From assembly GCA_963813485.1 (NCBI GenBank), contig CAWEZE010000020.1, forward strand, positions 238,346 to 302,345: a stretch of 64,000 bases of DNA, in the 5' to 3' direction. Every line of letters starts with the position of its first letter. Position 1 is the first letter of the stretch. The position numbers were made by a program, and so were the translations under genes. The stretch comes from DASQUK01 sp963813485 (GTDB lineage: Bacteria > Actinomycetota > Acidimicrobiia > Acidimicrobiales > VFJN01). The notes beneath the pieces are model-generated. The model did no database searches, was not told where the DNA came from, and was given only the letters and a program-made list of their open reading frames with translations. This document shows, one piece after another, positions 9,250 through 16,688 of this stretch.

Positions 9250-10239
9250 CTACAGCTCGACCGGGTACGTCGGGGCGCGGCCCTCGGCGATCATCTGGGG
9301 GAGCTCGGGGGAGCCGTTCTCCCAGACCAACAGCATCGAGCGCTTGGGCGCGTAGCCCTGATGGCGAATGTCGGCGGGCATGGCGGCCACGTCGCCCGGC
9401 TTCATGACCACCCGCGCCCGGCGGGACCCGCTCTCCTTGTCGGCGACATCCCATTCGATCTGGTCGGAGAGCTGCACGAACCACTCGACCCGGTCGTTGC
9501 CGTGGACGATGGGCAGGATGTACTCCTCGGTCGTCGGGCAGTAGAGGCTGTCCTTGCACACCGACACGATCGAGGGGTTCCAGGTGACGTCGGAGCGGGA
9601 CAGGTAGGCGAACAGGTTGAACGCGGCCACCTCGTCCTCGAAGCCGGGTTCGGCATGGATCTCCGGCTCGGACTGATCGACGTCGGCGAACATGCGGTTG
9701 ATCGGGTGGGTGGCGTCGGTGCGCAGCGCCTCATCACCCGGAACGCCCACCATGCGCTGGGCGGTGACCCGCCTGCGGCCGACGGCCGCCGTGTTGCTGC
9801 CCGCCTTGTCGCCCCAGGCGGTGCCGGTCTCCTCGGGGGAGGCGAAGGGGTCGAAGCCGGCGTTGGTCCAGTCGTCGAGCATCGCCACGAAGGTGGCGAA
9901 GATCTCTTCGTGAGGGAAGTTCTCGAGGTGGTCGATCTCGGCACGGCGGTAGGCGTCGTTGAACGTGCCGGCGAACAGGTCGACATTGCCGTAGTGGTTG
10001 ATGGTGCCGATGACGTCGTCGAAGTTGACGACGCCGTAGAAGAACTGCCACGCCACGTCGCGCTGGGTCGCCCGCAGGAAGCCGTCGATCGACATGACTT
10101 GGCTCCCCGTGGGCCAGGTCACGTGAGCGAAGTACTCGTCGCGGCTGAAGGTGAACTCGCCCAGCGAATAGGTGCGGTAGCCGTGGGCGTTGGGCTCGCC
10201 GGCGCGGACCTCAGTGGTGCTGGTCGTGGTCTCGGTCAT
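9250..10239 (-). CDS. Hydroquinone 1,2-dioxygenase, large (catalytic) subunit
   Basis: Protein of 329 residues resembling the large subunit of the Fe(II) hydroquinone dioxygenases HapD/PnpD, which cleave hydroquinone to 4-hydroxymuconic semialdehyde. FNLFAYLSRSDVTWNPS is shared with those proteins as I remember them. The iron ligand pattern of PnpCD (His-x-Asn-x3-Glu, then His 47 residues after the first) is reproduced by H246, N248, E252 and H293 in VHGNDRVEWF and DIRHQGY. The start is ATG 10239, 17 nt after the small-subunit stop. The stop TAG is followed directly by a GTG that may start the dehydrogenase. The two-subunit arrangement, sizes and gene order match known pnpCDEF/hapCDEF clusters. 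Confidence 0.93.
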   Translation of the reverse strand: MTETTTSTTEVRAGEPNAHGYRTYSLGEFTFSRDEYFAHVTWPTGSQVMSIDGFLRATQRDVAWQFFYGVVNFDDVIGTINHYGNVDLFAGTFNDAYRRAEIDHLENFPHEEIFATFVAMLDDWTNAGFDPFASPEETGTAWGDKAGSNTAAVGRRRVTAQRMVGVPGDEALRTDATHPINRMFADVDQSEPEIHAEPGFEDEVAAFNLFAYLSRSDVTWNPSIVSVCKDSLYCPTTEEYILPIVHGNDRVEWFVQLSDQIEWDVADKESGSRRARVVMKPGDVAAMPADIRHQGYAPKRSMLLVWENGSPELPQMIAEGRAPTYPVEL

Positions 10240-10256
10240 GGTCGTGATGCCCTCCG

Positions 10257-10754
10257 TCAGCCCGTCTGGACGATCTCGGCCCAGCGATAGATGGTGTCGT
10301 CGCCCTCGATGGTCTGGAGCAGGATCACGCCCGGCTCGTCGGCCCTGAAGCGGTAGGCGGCGTTGGCCGGCAGCAGGGCCATGTGCCCGCGCCCGGCGAC
10401 GATGCGCCCCATGGCACGACCCGACGGCTCCCCGTCGATACGCACGGAACCCCGCTTGTCGGCGGGAAGGTCGGGTTGATCGAGCTTGACCAGCTCGACG
10501 GTGACCGTGCCGTCCATCACCAGGGCGGTCTCGTCGTGAGCGGCCGTGCGCCACTCGGAGGTGCCCTCGGCCCGGATGACCTCGAGCACGTACTCCTGGT
10601 TCTTCCCGACCGCCACCTTCTCCCACGCCTTGGCGTTGGCCGCGACCTCGAACATGTTCGAGAACGCGTAGTGCTCGGGCTCGTCGTCGATCGCCTCGAC
10701 GCCACCCTTCTCGTAGTCGAGCAGGCTGCCGAACCGGGTCGTGTACTGCGGCAT
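10257..10754 (-). CDS. Hydroquinone 1,2-dioxygenase, small subunit
   Basis: Cupin-like protein of 165 residues (about 18 kDa), matching the size and position of HapC/PnpC, the small subunit of two-component hydroquinone dioxygenase. Beta-rich cupin segments include TALVMDGTVTVELVKLD, GRGHMALLPANAAYRFRAD and GVILLQTIEGDDTIYRW. It lacks a clear metal-binding histidine set, as expected for a structural subunit; the metal ligands are in the large subunit. The start is ATG 10754 with an AG-rich GGGGGAG just upstream. It is the first gene of the minus-strand operon, facing the IclR gene across about 130 nt. Confidence 0.9.
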   Translation of the reverse strand: MPQYTTRFGSLLDYEKGGVEAIDDEPEHYAFSNMFEVAANAKAWEKVAVGKNQEYVLEVIRAEGTSEWRTAAHDETALVMDGTVTVELVKLDQPDLPADKRGSVRIDGEPSGRAMGRIVAGRGHMALLPANAAYRFRADEPGVILLQTIEGDDTIYRWAEIVQTG

Positions 10755-10848
10755 GCGCTCCCCCTGACCGTCGGGTTCATCGAACGTGCAGTGCCTAGGG
10801 GCCATGACCCTTCTGATCACCGCAGCTTGGATTGTGGCATACTTCAAC

Positions 10849-10879
10849 CGCATAGTGAACATCTGTGCGTATAGCGAAC
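10849..10879. promoter_or_regulatory. Direct repeats in the divergent IclR/hydroquinone promoter region
   Basis: Two near-identical 12-mers, CGCATAGTGAAC at 10849-10860 and CGTATAGCGAAC at 10868-10879, lie 19 bp apart start to start, on one face of the helix. A weaker relative, GCATACTTCAAC, precedes them at 10837-10848. They sit between the divergent dioxygenase operon and the IclR gene. PcaU/PobR-type IclR proteins bind repeated roughly 10-bp sites in such intergenic regions, so this is the probable operator. The assignment is inferred. Confidence 0.5.
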
Positions 10880-10885
10880 GAAACC

Positions 10886-11650
10886 ATGGGTGTGTCGAGC
10901 GAGTACGTCCAGTCCATCGAGCGAGGGCTCGCAGTGATGCAGGTGTTCTCCCGGGAGCACCCACGTCTCACCCTGTCCGAGGTTGCCCGACTCACCGGCC
11001 TCACCCGGGCGACGGCGCGGCGGGTCCTGCTCACGCTCCAGCATCTCGGCTACGCACGCTCCGACGGCCGGGGCTTCGAGCTCACCCCCAAGGTGCTCGA
11101 CCTCGGCTATGCGTACCTGTCGTCGCTCGACCTGGCGAGCATCGCCGAACCGGGAATGGAGGCCCTGGTCGAGCGCTCCCACGAGTCGTGCTCCGCTGCG
11201 GTGCTCGACGGGCCCGAGATCGTCTACATCGCGCGGGTGCCCACCACGCGGATCATGACGATCTCGTTGGGGCTCGGCTCCCGCCTCCCCGCGTACGCCA
11301 CGTCGATGGGACGGGTGCTCCTCGCCGAGCTCGGCCGGGACGAGGTCGACGAGCTGATCGGTCCCGGTCCGCTGCCGTCCATCACCGACCGGACCATCAC
11401 CAAGCCCACCGACCTCCACGACGAGCTGGCGCGGGTGCGTCGCCAGGGATGGGCGCTGGTCGACCAGGAGTTGGAGGCCGGGCTTCGGTCGATCGGGGCG
11501 CCGCTGCGAGACGGCCACGGCCGGGCCCTCGCCGCCATCAACGTTTCCACCCATGCGGGCCGGGTGAGCCTCGACGCCATCCGCAAGGACTTCCTCCCCG
11601 CCCTCCTCGATACCGCCGGGCAGATCAGCGAGCGCCTGGCGCGGCGGTAG
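10886..11650 (+). CDS. IclR-family transcriptional regulator (PcaR/PobR-like)
   Basis: About 254 residues from ATG 10886 (MGVSSEYVQSIERG). An upstream in-frame GTG at 10865 would add seven residues but overlaps the probable operator. The N-terminal winged helix covers SIERGLAVMQVFSREHPRLTLSEVARLTGLTRATARRVLLTLQHLGY, and the C-terminal IclR effector domain includes CSAAVLDGPEIVYIARVP, RLPAYATSMGRVLLA and the late GRALAAINVSTHAGR. The SIERGL...TARR pattern is typical of the PcaR/PcaU/PobR subgroup that responds to aromatic intermediates. Divergent placement opposite the hydroquinone operon makes it the likely pathway activator or repressor. The effector is unknown; 3-oxoadipate or hydroquinone are candidates. 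Confidence 0.88.
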   Translation: MGVSSEYVQSIERGLAVMQVFSREHPRLTLSEVARLTGLTRATARRVLLTLQHLGYARSDGRGFELTPKVLDLGYAYLSSLDLASIAEPGMEALVERSHESCSAAVLDGPEIVYIARVPTTRIMTISLGLGSRLPAYATSMGRVLLAELGRDEVDELIGPGPLPSITDRTITKPTDLHDELARVRRQGWALVDQELEAGLRSIGAPLRDGHGRALAAINVSTHAGRVSLDAIRKDFLPALLDTAGQISERLARR

Positions 11651-11669
11651 CCGAGGCTCCGGGGCGCAC

Positions 11670-13040
11670 GTGGCCACGACTCCCCTCCCGACCGGGGATG
11701 CACTGCTCGCCGTCGTGCTCGCCTTCGCCGACCAGCTCCGGACCAGCGGCGTCGACGTGCCGACCAGCGGCGTTGTGGACGCCGTGGCCGCGCTCGAACA
11801 GGTCGACCTCGCTTCCCGCAGCGAGACCCACGTGGCTCTGGCCACCACGCTGGTCAAGCGCTCCGAGCACCTCGGCGCCTTCGAGGCCGCGTTCGAGCGC
11901 TGGTTCGGGCCCCGGGTGTCGCCCTCGCCAGCCGCCTCGGCGGACGACGACGAGCCCGACGGCGCTTCCGAGGACGCCGCCATCCGTCGACGTCTAGCGG
12001 AGGCCCTCGCCCGCGGCGACGTCGACGCCCTGCCGGGCCTCGCGGCCCAGGCGGTGCGCCGCTGGGCGGGCTTCGGCGTGGTTGCGGGCAGCGACCGGTA
12101 CCGCCTGCAGCGCCTGCTCCGCGGCCTCGACCTGTCGGCGGTCCGCCAGGACGCCCTACGCCGGGGGCGGGAGGCCGGTCGGCGCGCCGCGCTCGACGAG
12201 CGACTGGCGCAGGCCGACCTCGAGGCCCTGCTCGAGCGCTACCGCCAGATGCTCGCGGGGGAGATCCACGCCGGCAGCGCCGAGCGCGGGGCGCCGGCCA
12301 CCCCGTCGCCGGACGAGGTCGACTTCCTCCGAGCCTCGACCGGGGAGCTGCGTGACATGCGGGCAGCCGTCCGTCCCCTGGCCCGCAGGCTGGCGGCCAA
12401 GGCGGCCCACCAGCAGCGGCGCAGCCGTGGCGGGCGACTCGACATGCGCCGCACCCTCCGGGGGTCGCTGCAGAGCGGCGGCGTGCCCCTCGACCCTGCC
12501 TACAAGCACCGACCGCGTACCCGGCCCGAGCTGTGGGTGCTGTGCGACGTCTCGGGGTCGATGGCCGAGTTCTCGCGCTTCACGCTGGCGCTGGTGTACG
12601 CCCTGCACGAGGAGTTCTCGGGCCTGCGCACGTTCGTCTTCGTCGACGACGTTCAGGAGATCAGCGACGTGCTCGATCGCCGGCTCCACGACGTCGACCC
12701 CTATGCCCTACTGGCGCGGGCGTCGGCGTCCCGGGCTCGTCACCGCAGCGACTACGGCCGGGTCCTGCGCAGCTTCCTCGACCGGTACGGCAGCCAGCTC
12801 AGCCCGCGTGCCACGCTGGTCGTCACCGGCGACGCCCGCAGCCACCACGGCGACCCGGGCCTCCATGCGCTGCGGGAGATCCACCGCCGCAGCCGGCGGA
12901 TCTGGTTCCTCAACCCCGAGCCCCGCGACCGGTGGGACCGGGGGGACTCGGTGGCATCGCTCTACGCGCTGGCCTGCGACCGCATGGCCGAGGTCCGCAA
13001 CCTCCGCCAACTGGGTACCTGCGTCACCGACCTGTTGTGA
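11670..13040 (+). CDS. CoxE-like VWA-domain protein
   Basis: A 456-residue protein of the CoxE/VWA family, starting at GTG 11670 only 19 nt after the IclR stop. The N-terminal half is helical and charged. The C-terminal half is a von Willebrand A domain with the MIDAS motif DVSGSMAEFSRF, followed by LRTFVFVDDVQEISDVL and TLVVTGDARSHHGDPG. CoxE proteins work with CoxD-type MoxR ATPases in maturing molybdenum hydroxylases. No MoxR partner is beside it; the only molybdenum hydroxylase genes in the window are about 35 kb away. A role in that enzyme's maturation is therefore possible but not shown. A strong hairpin follows the stop. Confidence 0.85.
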   Translation: MATTPLPTGDALLAVVLAFADQLRTSGVDVPTSGVVDAVAALEQVDLASRSETHVALATTLVKRSEHLGAFEAAFERWFGPRVSPSPAASADDDEPDGASEDAAIRRRLAEALARGDVDALPGLAAQAVRRWAGFGVVAGSDRYRLQRLLRGLDLSAVRQDALRRGREAGRRAALDERLAQADLEALLERYRQMLAGEIHAGSAERGAPATPSPDEVDFLRASTGELRDMRAAVRPLARRLAAKAAHQQRRSRGGRLDMRRTLRGSLQSGGVPLDPAYKHRPRTRPELWVLCDVSGSMAEFSRFTLALVYALHEEFSGLRTFVFVDDVQEISDVLDRRLHDVDPYALLARASASRARHRSDYGRVLRSFLDRYGSQLSPRATLVVTGDARSHHGDPGLHALREIHRRSRRIWFLNPEPRDRWDRGDSVASLYALACDRMAEVRNLRQLGTCVTDLL

Positions 13041-13050
13041 CGCGGGGTGT

Positions 13051-13100
13051 GGGAGGTCTGTTCCGGGGCCGCCCGCACGCCCCCGGAACACTGACCTCCC
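13051..13100. terminator. Long GC-rich hairpin after the CoxE-like gene
   Basis: An interrupted inverted repeat: GGGAGGTC (13051-13058) pairs with GACCTCCC (13093-13100), and TGTTCCGGGG (13059-13068) pairs with CCCCGGAACA (13081-13090), with a 2-nt bulge and a 12-nt loop. It begins 10 nt after the CoxE-like stop. No T-tract follows, so it is either a GC-rich terminator without a U-run or an mRNA-stabilising stem. Confidence 0.6.
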
Positions 13101-13264
13101 CACCCGCCCGCAGAGCGCCCGCCTACCCTCGCCCGTGAGGTAGCCAACCCGCCCGTTGGCCGACGATGCGCTTGCCTGCTCCCATCCACGGACTAGATCG
13201 CGCCGGCATGGCCGTCCGTTACACGCGGTGAGAAAAAACCGCTGACGCGTGCGAGCCGGCCGGG

Positions 13265-14442
13265 TCAGCCGGCCGGCGGGGAGCCGGAGCCGGTACCGGC
13301 GCCACCGTCCGCGGAGGCGGCGGTGACGTCCGTGGCGCCCGGGGTGCCGGCGTCGCCCGTCGCGCTCCTCGTCTCAGCCGGGGGCCCTGACGCCACCTGG
13401 TCGGCCGGGGGAGGAGGATCGGACGGGGGCTGGGTAGTGGTCGTGGTGGGCGGCTCGGTCGTGGGCGGCGCAGCCGGCGGCTCGGTCGTGGGCGGCGCAG
13501 CCGGCGGCTCGGTCGTCGGGGGCGCAGCCGGCGGCTCGGTCGTCGGGGGCGCAGCCGGCGGCTCGGTCGTCGGGGGCGCAGCCGGCGGCTCGGCCGTCGG
13601 GGGCGCAGCCGGCGGCTCGGTAGCGAGGGGCGCGGCGGCGGCCTGCCTCCACCTCGTGGAGGAGGCAGGCGAGATCGAGCATGCACAGGAGGGGCTGTTC
13701 GGGATCCATGGTCACGACCGCATCGCCGCTCGTGGCACTGGGAGGGGCAGCTGCGGCCTGCTCCACCTCCTCCAGGAGGCAGTCCAGATCGAGCATGCAA
13801 AGCAGGGGCTCTTCGGGATCCATGGTGACGGCCGGATCATCGCCGGTGCCGCCACTGAGACCTGGGTCGCTGTCGCCCGCGTCGCCGGTCGCAAACCCGC
13901 CCTCTGCGGCAGGCGGGGACTTGGTCCCTTCGTCGGGCGTGGACTCGTGGCTGGAGAGCGCCGGCACCACCACGGTGGCGACGATCCCGGTGGTGGCGGC
14001 CGCGGCGGTGACCCCGATGGCGACCACGGTCGTGACCGCGGCGGCCTTGGCCGCCACGATCCGGCGCACCACGCGAGCCCCCCGGCGGCGGCGCTCGGCG
14101 GCTGCCCACGGATGCGGGGGCCCGGAGGTGCCGGGGCCGGTCGGCGTCGCCGTAGGTCGCGAGCTCGAGGATGGTGGCCTGCATCCGGGCCACGATCTCC
14201 GACTCCCCCGCCGCCTCGTCGTCCGGGGCTGGCTCGAGGATGGCGGCCTGCATCCGGGCCACGATCTCGGACTCCCCCGCCAACTCGTCCTCGGTGGTCG
14301 GCGCAGCCGCCGCCCGGATCAGGGTGGCCACCTGGCCGTACCACGCGGGGGCGTCATCGATGTCTGCGGACCCGGCCCAGACCCGGTGGGCGTGTGCGGC
14401 GTCGAACCGTGCCATGTCGATCCAGCGGTCGTCGGGGGTCAT
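13265..14442 (-). CDS. Anti-sigma-factor-like membrane protein with internal repeats (two frameshifts)
   Basis: Starts at ATG 14442 (MTPDDRWIDMARFDAAHAHR) and overlaps the ECF sigma gene stop (ATGA), which suggests its regulator. The N-terminal cytoplasmic part contains ESEIVARMQAAILE and ESEIVARMQATILE in tandem. A membrane segment follows (AAKAAAVTTVVAIGVTAAAA). The outer part has two copies of a PLLCMLDLxCLLxEVE motif, then a Pro/Thr-rich tail of 9-residue PPTTEPPAA repeats ending at TGA 13265. Reading it through needs the removal of one base near 14125 (GGGCCCCC run) and one near 13643. Both look like inserted bases, since the protein is continuous across them. No standard zinc-finger anti-sigma (ZAS) histidine/cysteine motif is evident, so the function is inferred from position and topology. 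Confidence 0.65.
13449..13620. repeat. 27-bp tandem repeat encoding PPTTEPPAA
   Basis: Six complete 27-bp units start at 13449, 13476, 13503, 13530, 13557 and 13584, with a partial seventh at 13611. Each begins GGCGGCTCGG on the plus strand. The first two units share one variant (GTGGGCGGC) and later units another (GTCGGGGGC). On the minus strand they encode a Pro/Thr/Glu/Ala-rich tail of the anti-sigma-like protein. Copy number may vary between strains. Confidence 0.9.
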
Positions 14443-15041
14443 TCGGCCAGCACCCCCTCCGTCTCCGGCGCCGGGTCGCCGAACCGGGTGGCCAACCGTC
14501 GGAGCGCGCGATGGCACATCACCCGTACGGCGCCGGGGCTGCGCTCCATGATCTGGGCGACCTCGGGCACGGCGAACCCACCGACGACCCGCAGGAGCAC
14601 GGCCTCGGCCTGCTCCGGCGACAGGTCGCCGATCAGCATGTCGATGGCCTCCTGCGCCGCCAGCTGGTCGAGGACCAGCCACGACGGATCGCCACCGAAG
14701 CCGTGCTCGACCGCCCCGTCGAGTCGGTCGTGCGGCATCGGGTCGGTGCGCCGGCGGGCGCTGCGCCGGCGGTGCTCGATCAGCCGGCAGCGGCCGATCG
14801 TGAACAGCCAGCCGCGGAAGCCGGCCTCGTCGCCCTCGAACCGCGCCAACTGTTGGGCCACCGCCACCCAGACCTCACCGGCCAGGTCGTCGGCCATGCC
14901 CGGCTCCTGGGCGCGCAGATACCGCAGGAGTGGCGGCTGGTAGGCACGGAACAGCTCGGTGAGCGCCCAGTGCTCACCGTTGCCCGCCGCGCACAGCACA
15001 GCCGGGAAGCTGAGGTCTCGGATGGGTTGCGCAGCTGGCAC
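14439..15041 (-). CDS. ECF RNA polymerase sigma factor
   Basis: Sigma-70 family ECF factor of 200 residues. Region 2 includes LTELFRAYQPPLLRYLRAQ, MADDLAGEVWVAVAQQLARF and FRGWLFTIGRCRLIEHRRR. Region 4 includes LSPEQAEAVLLRVVGGFAVPEVAQIMERSPGAVRVMCHRALRRL, with the helix-turn-helix. ATG 15041 is the start used; it gives MPAAQPIRDLSFPAVLCAAG. Its stop overlaps the ATG of the downstream anti-sigma-like gene (ATGA), a classical coupled sigma/anti-sigma pair. ECF factors direct polymerase to stress or envelope genes and are released when the anti-sigma senses its signal. The target promoters are unknown. Confidence 0.92.
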   Translation of the reverse strand: MPAAQPIRDLSFPAVLCAAGNGEHWALTELFRAYQPPLLRYLRAQEPGMADDLAGEVWVAVAQQLARFEGDEAGFRGWLFTIGRCRLIEHRRRSARRRTDPMPHDRLDGAVEHGFGGDPSWLVLDQLAAQEAIDMLIGDLSPEQAEAVLLRVVGGFAVPEVAQIMERSPGAVRVMCHRALRRLATRFGDPAPETEGVLAE

Positions 15042-15051
15042 CCTAGTCGCC

Positions 15052-16239
15052 TCAACGGGGTCGCGGCGTGGTCAAGTCCCGGACGTTGTCGTGGAGCACC
15101 ATGCGCCGGTCGCCGGCGTCGAGCACCTTGGCCTCACGCAGGTAGTCGAGTGGCCGTGGCAGGCCCTCGATGTGGGGCCAGTCCGAGCCGAAGAGCACCC
15201 GGTCGGCACCCATCCACTCGACCACCGACGCAAGATCGTCCTCCCAGAACGGGTTGACCCAGATGTGGCGGCGGAAGACGTCGACCGGGTCTTCGGCCAA
15301 CCAGCCCCGCACCTTGCGGTCCACCGACCGCAACTTGCGGAACAGGTCGGGCAGGAACTCGGCACCGTTCTCTACCGACGCCACCCGCAGGTTGGGGAAC
15401 TTGCGGAAGTGGTTCTCGAGCACCATCGACAGCAGGAAGTCGTGCACCGCCCGTTCGATGGCGAAGTTCTTGAGCGACGGCTTGTGGCCGCCCGAGAAGG
15501 TGGCGGCGAATCCGTCGACGGCGTAGCCGTCCGACGACACGCCGCTGTCCCCTGCGTGCACCACGACGGTCACGCCCACCTCGTCGACCCGCGCCCAGAA
15601 GGGGTCGAACATGACGTCGAACGGCGAGCGGCGGCCGAGCGCGGTGGTTGGTGCGGCGGGTCGCATGACCAGCAGCCGTGCGCCCTCGGCCAGCGCCCAC
15701 TCCAGCTCCTCGACCGCCCATTGCGGGTCGGCCAACGTGATGTAGGGGGCGGCGAAGATCCGATCGGCGTGGACCAGGCCCCAATCGTCATGGAGCCAAC
15801 GGTTGAAGGCACGGAAGGTGTGGCACACCGCCTCGGGATCGTGGCGGAGCGGCTCCTCGTAGATCATGCCGAGGGTCGGGAACAGCCAGCAGCCGGCCAG
15901 GCCCTGGTCATCGAGCGTGCGGAGCCGGGCGTCGGCGTCGCGGTACTCGGGTCGGATCGGCTCGTGGTCGCGGAGCCTCTGCAACGGGTTGACGCCAGGC
16001 GCGTTGCCGCGGAAGTAGTCGTACAGGCACCCCGGCTTGGACACCGGGTCGAACGTGGCGTTGCTCACCGCCCGGCTGACTCGGCCACCCAGCACGTGGT
16101 AGCGCTTGCCGTCGATGGTCGCCCACTGCACACAGCGGGGCCCGAGGGCGGGATCGAGATGCCGGGTGAACGCGTCCTCGGCCTCGTAGTAGTGGTTGTC
16201 AGCGTCGATGACCGGATGGCCGAGGGCGTCAGCGTCCAT
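15052..16239 (-). CDS. Amidohydrolase (COG2159, ACMSD-like)
   Basis: Metal-dependent amidohydrolase of 395 residues from ATG 16239 (MDADALGHPVIDADNHYYE). An upstream GTG would add residues that show no similarity to the family. Features of the COG2159 TIM barrel are the opening VIDADNHYYE in place of the usual DxHxH pair, VTVVVHAGD with a metal histidine, and the late GADRVLFGSDWPHIEGL with the active-site aspartate. The family includes decarboxylases such as ACMSD and gamma-resorcylate decarboxylase as well as hydrolases, so the reaction cannot be named. It follows the sigma/anti-sigma pair in the same direction but is upstream of them; a KstR-like palindrome lies just before the gene. Confidence 0.8.
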   Translation of the reverse strand: MDADALGHPVIDADNHYYEAEDAFTRHLDPALGPRCVQWATIDGKRYHVLGGRVSRAVSNATFDPVSKPGCLYDYFRGNAPGVNPLQRLRDHEPIRPEYRDADARLRTLDDQGLAGCWLFPTLGMIYEEPLRHDPEAVCHTFRAFNRWLHDDWGLVHADRIFAAPYITLADPQWAVEELEWALAEGARLLVMRPAAPTTALGRRSPFDVMFDPFWARVDEVGVTVVVHAGDSGVSSDGYAVDGFAATFSGGHKPSLKNFAIERAVHDFLLSMVLENHFRKFPNLRVASVENGAEFLPDLFRKLRSVDRKVRGWLAEDPVDVFRRHIWVNPFWEDDLASVVEWMGADRVLFGSDWPHIEGLPRPLDYLREAKVLDAGDRRMVLHDNVRDLTTPRPR

Positions 16240-16250
16240 GCCCCCCAGGG

Positions 16251-16264
16251 TAGAACACGTTCTC
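16251..16264. promoter_or_regulatory. KstR-like palindrome upstream of the amidohydrolase
   Basis: TAGAACACGTTCTC contains the inverted repeat AGAAC-N2-GTTCT and fits the TnnAACnnGTTnnA pattern of KstR-type TetR operators except at its last base. It lies 12 nt before the amidohydrolase ATG. KstR sites control steroid genes in actinobacteria. A single match in 64 kb is weak evidence, so this is only a candidate. Confidence 0.35.
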
Positions 16265-16352
16265 GCGCGAGCCCCAGTGGGGGCATCAGCGTGCGGGCAT
16301 GGTTGACCACCAACCAATTTCGGCGCCAGGAACGATCCCGAAGGCGGGCCCG

Positions 16353-16592
16353 CTAGCCCAGCGTCGACAGAGCCTCGTGGCGAGCGGCGTCGTCCAGGTC
16401 CGGGAACAGGAGATCGAGGGCGATGTCGACGGGCAGATGCTCGACCGCCGCCAGCTCGGCATCGCTGAGGAGGCGACCGAGGGACGCGGTCGCCAGCGCC
16501 TGCCAGCCGTCGTAGTCGACGGGGACGAGGTCGACGGCGGAGCTGCCATCGGCGGTGAGGGGGATGGTCCGGGCGGTGGTCGTGGCGGTCAC
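16353..16592 (-). CDS. Small hypothetical protein (79 residues)
   Basis: Not recognised. It is a short acidic protein beginning at GTG 16592 (MTATTTARTIPLTADG) and ending DDAARHEALSTLG. A good ribosome-binding sequence AAGGAG sits 6 nt before the start, which supports translation. The C-terminal half looks helical (LSDAELAAVEHLPVDIALDLL). It is divergent from the LacI gene and shares with it the long inverted repeat at 16628-16680, so it may be the LacI target. No domain or signal peptide is visible. Confidence 0.6.
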   Translation of the reverse strand: MTATTTARTIPLTADGSSAVDLVPVDYDGWQALATASLGRLLSDAELAAVEHLPVDIALDLLFPDLDDAARHEALSTLG

Positions 16593-16627
16593 GACGGTCT
16601 CCTTGTGCTCATTCCCTGATCGGGTTG

Positions 16628-16680
16628 CTTGATCGATTCAGTAACGCTCAACTTTCGCGCTCACTACTGAATCGGTCAAG
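16628..16680. promoter_or_regulatory. Inverted repeat in LacI divergent promoter
   Basis: CTTGATCGATTCAGTA (16628-16643) and TACTGAATCGGTCAAG (16665-16680) are reverse complements with one mismatch, separated by 21 nt. The pair lies between the 79-residue gene and the LacI-family regulator, with the second arm 8 nt before the regulator's GTG. It is the likely site of autoregulation. The wide spacing suggests two operator half-sites or two operators bound by a tetramer rather than one compact palindrome. Confidence 0.65.
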
Positions 16681-16688
16681 ATGTTTTC

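Noticed and set aside
13449..13620. Regular 27-bp repeats as a CRISPR array
   Set aside because: The units are head to tail with no spacers, and they encode a Pro/Thr-rich protein tail on the minus strand.
13323..15257. Long plus-strand open frame of 644 residues
   Set aside because: It is the mirror of the sigma/anti-sigma genes on the minus strand; its sequence is repetitive Gly/Ala/Arg with no domain.
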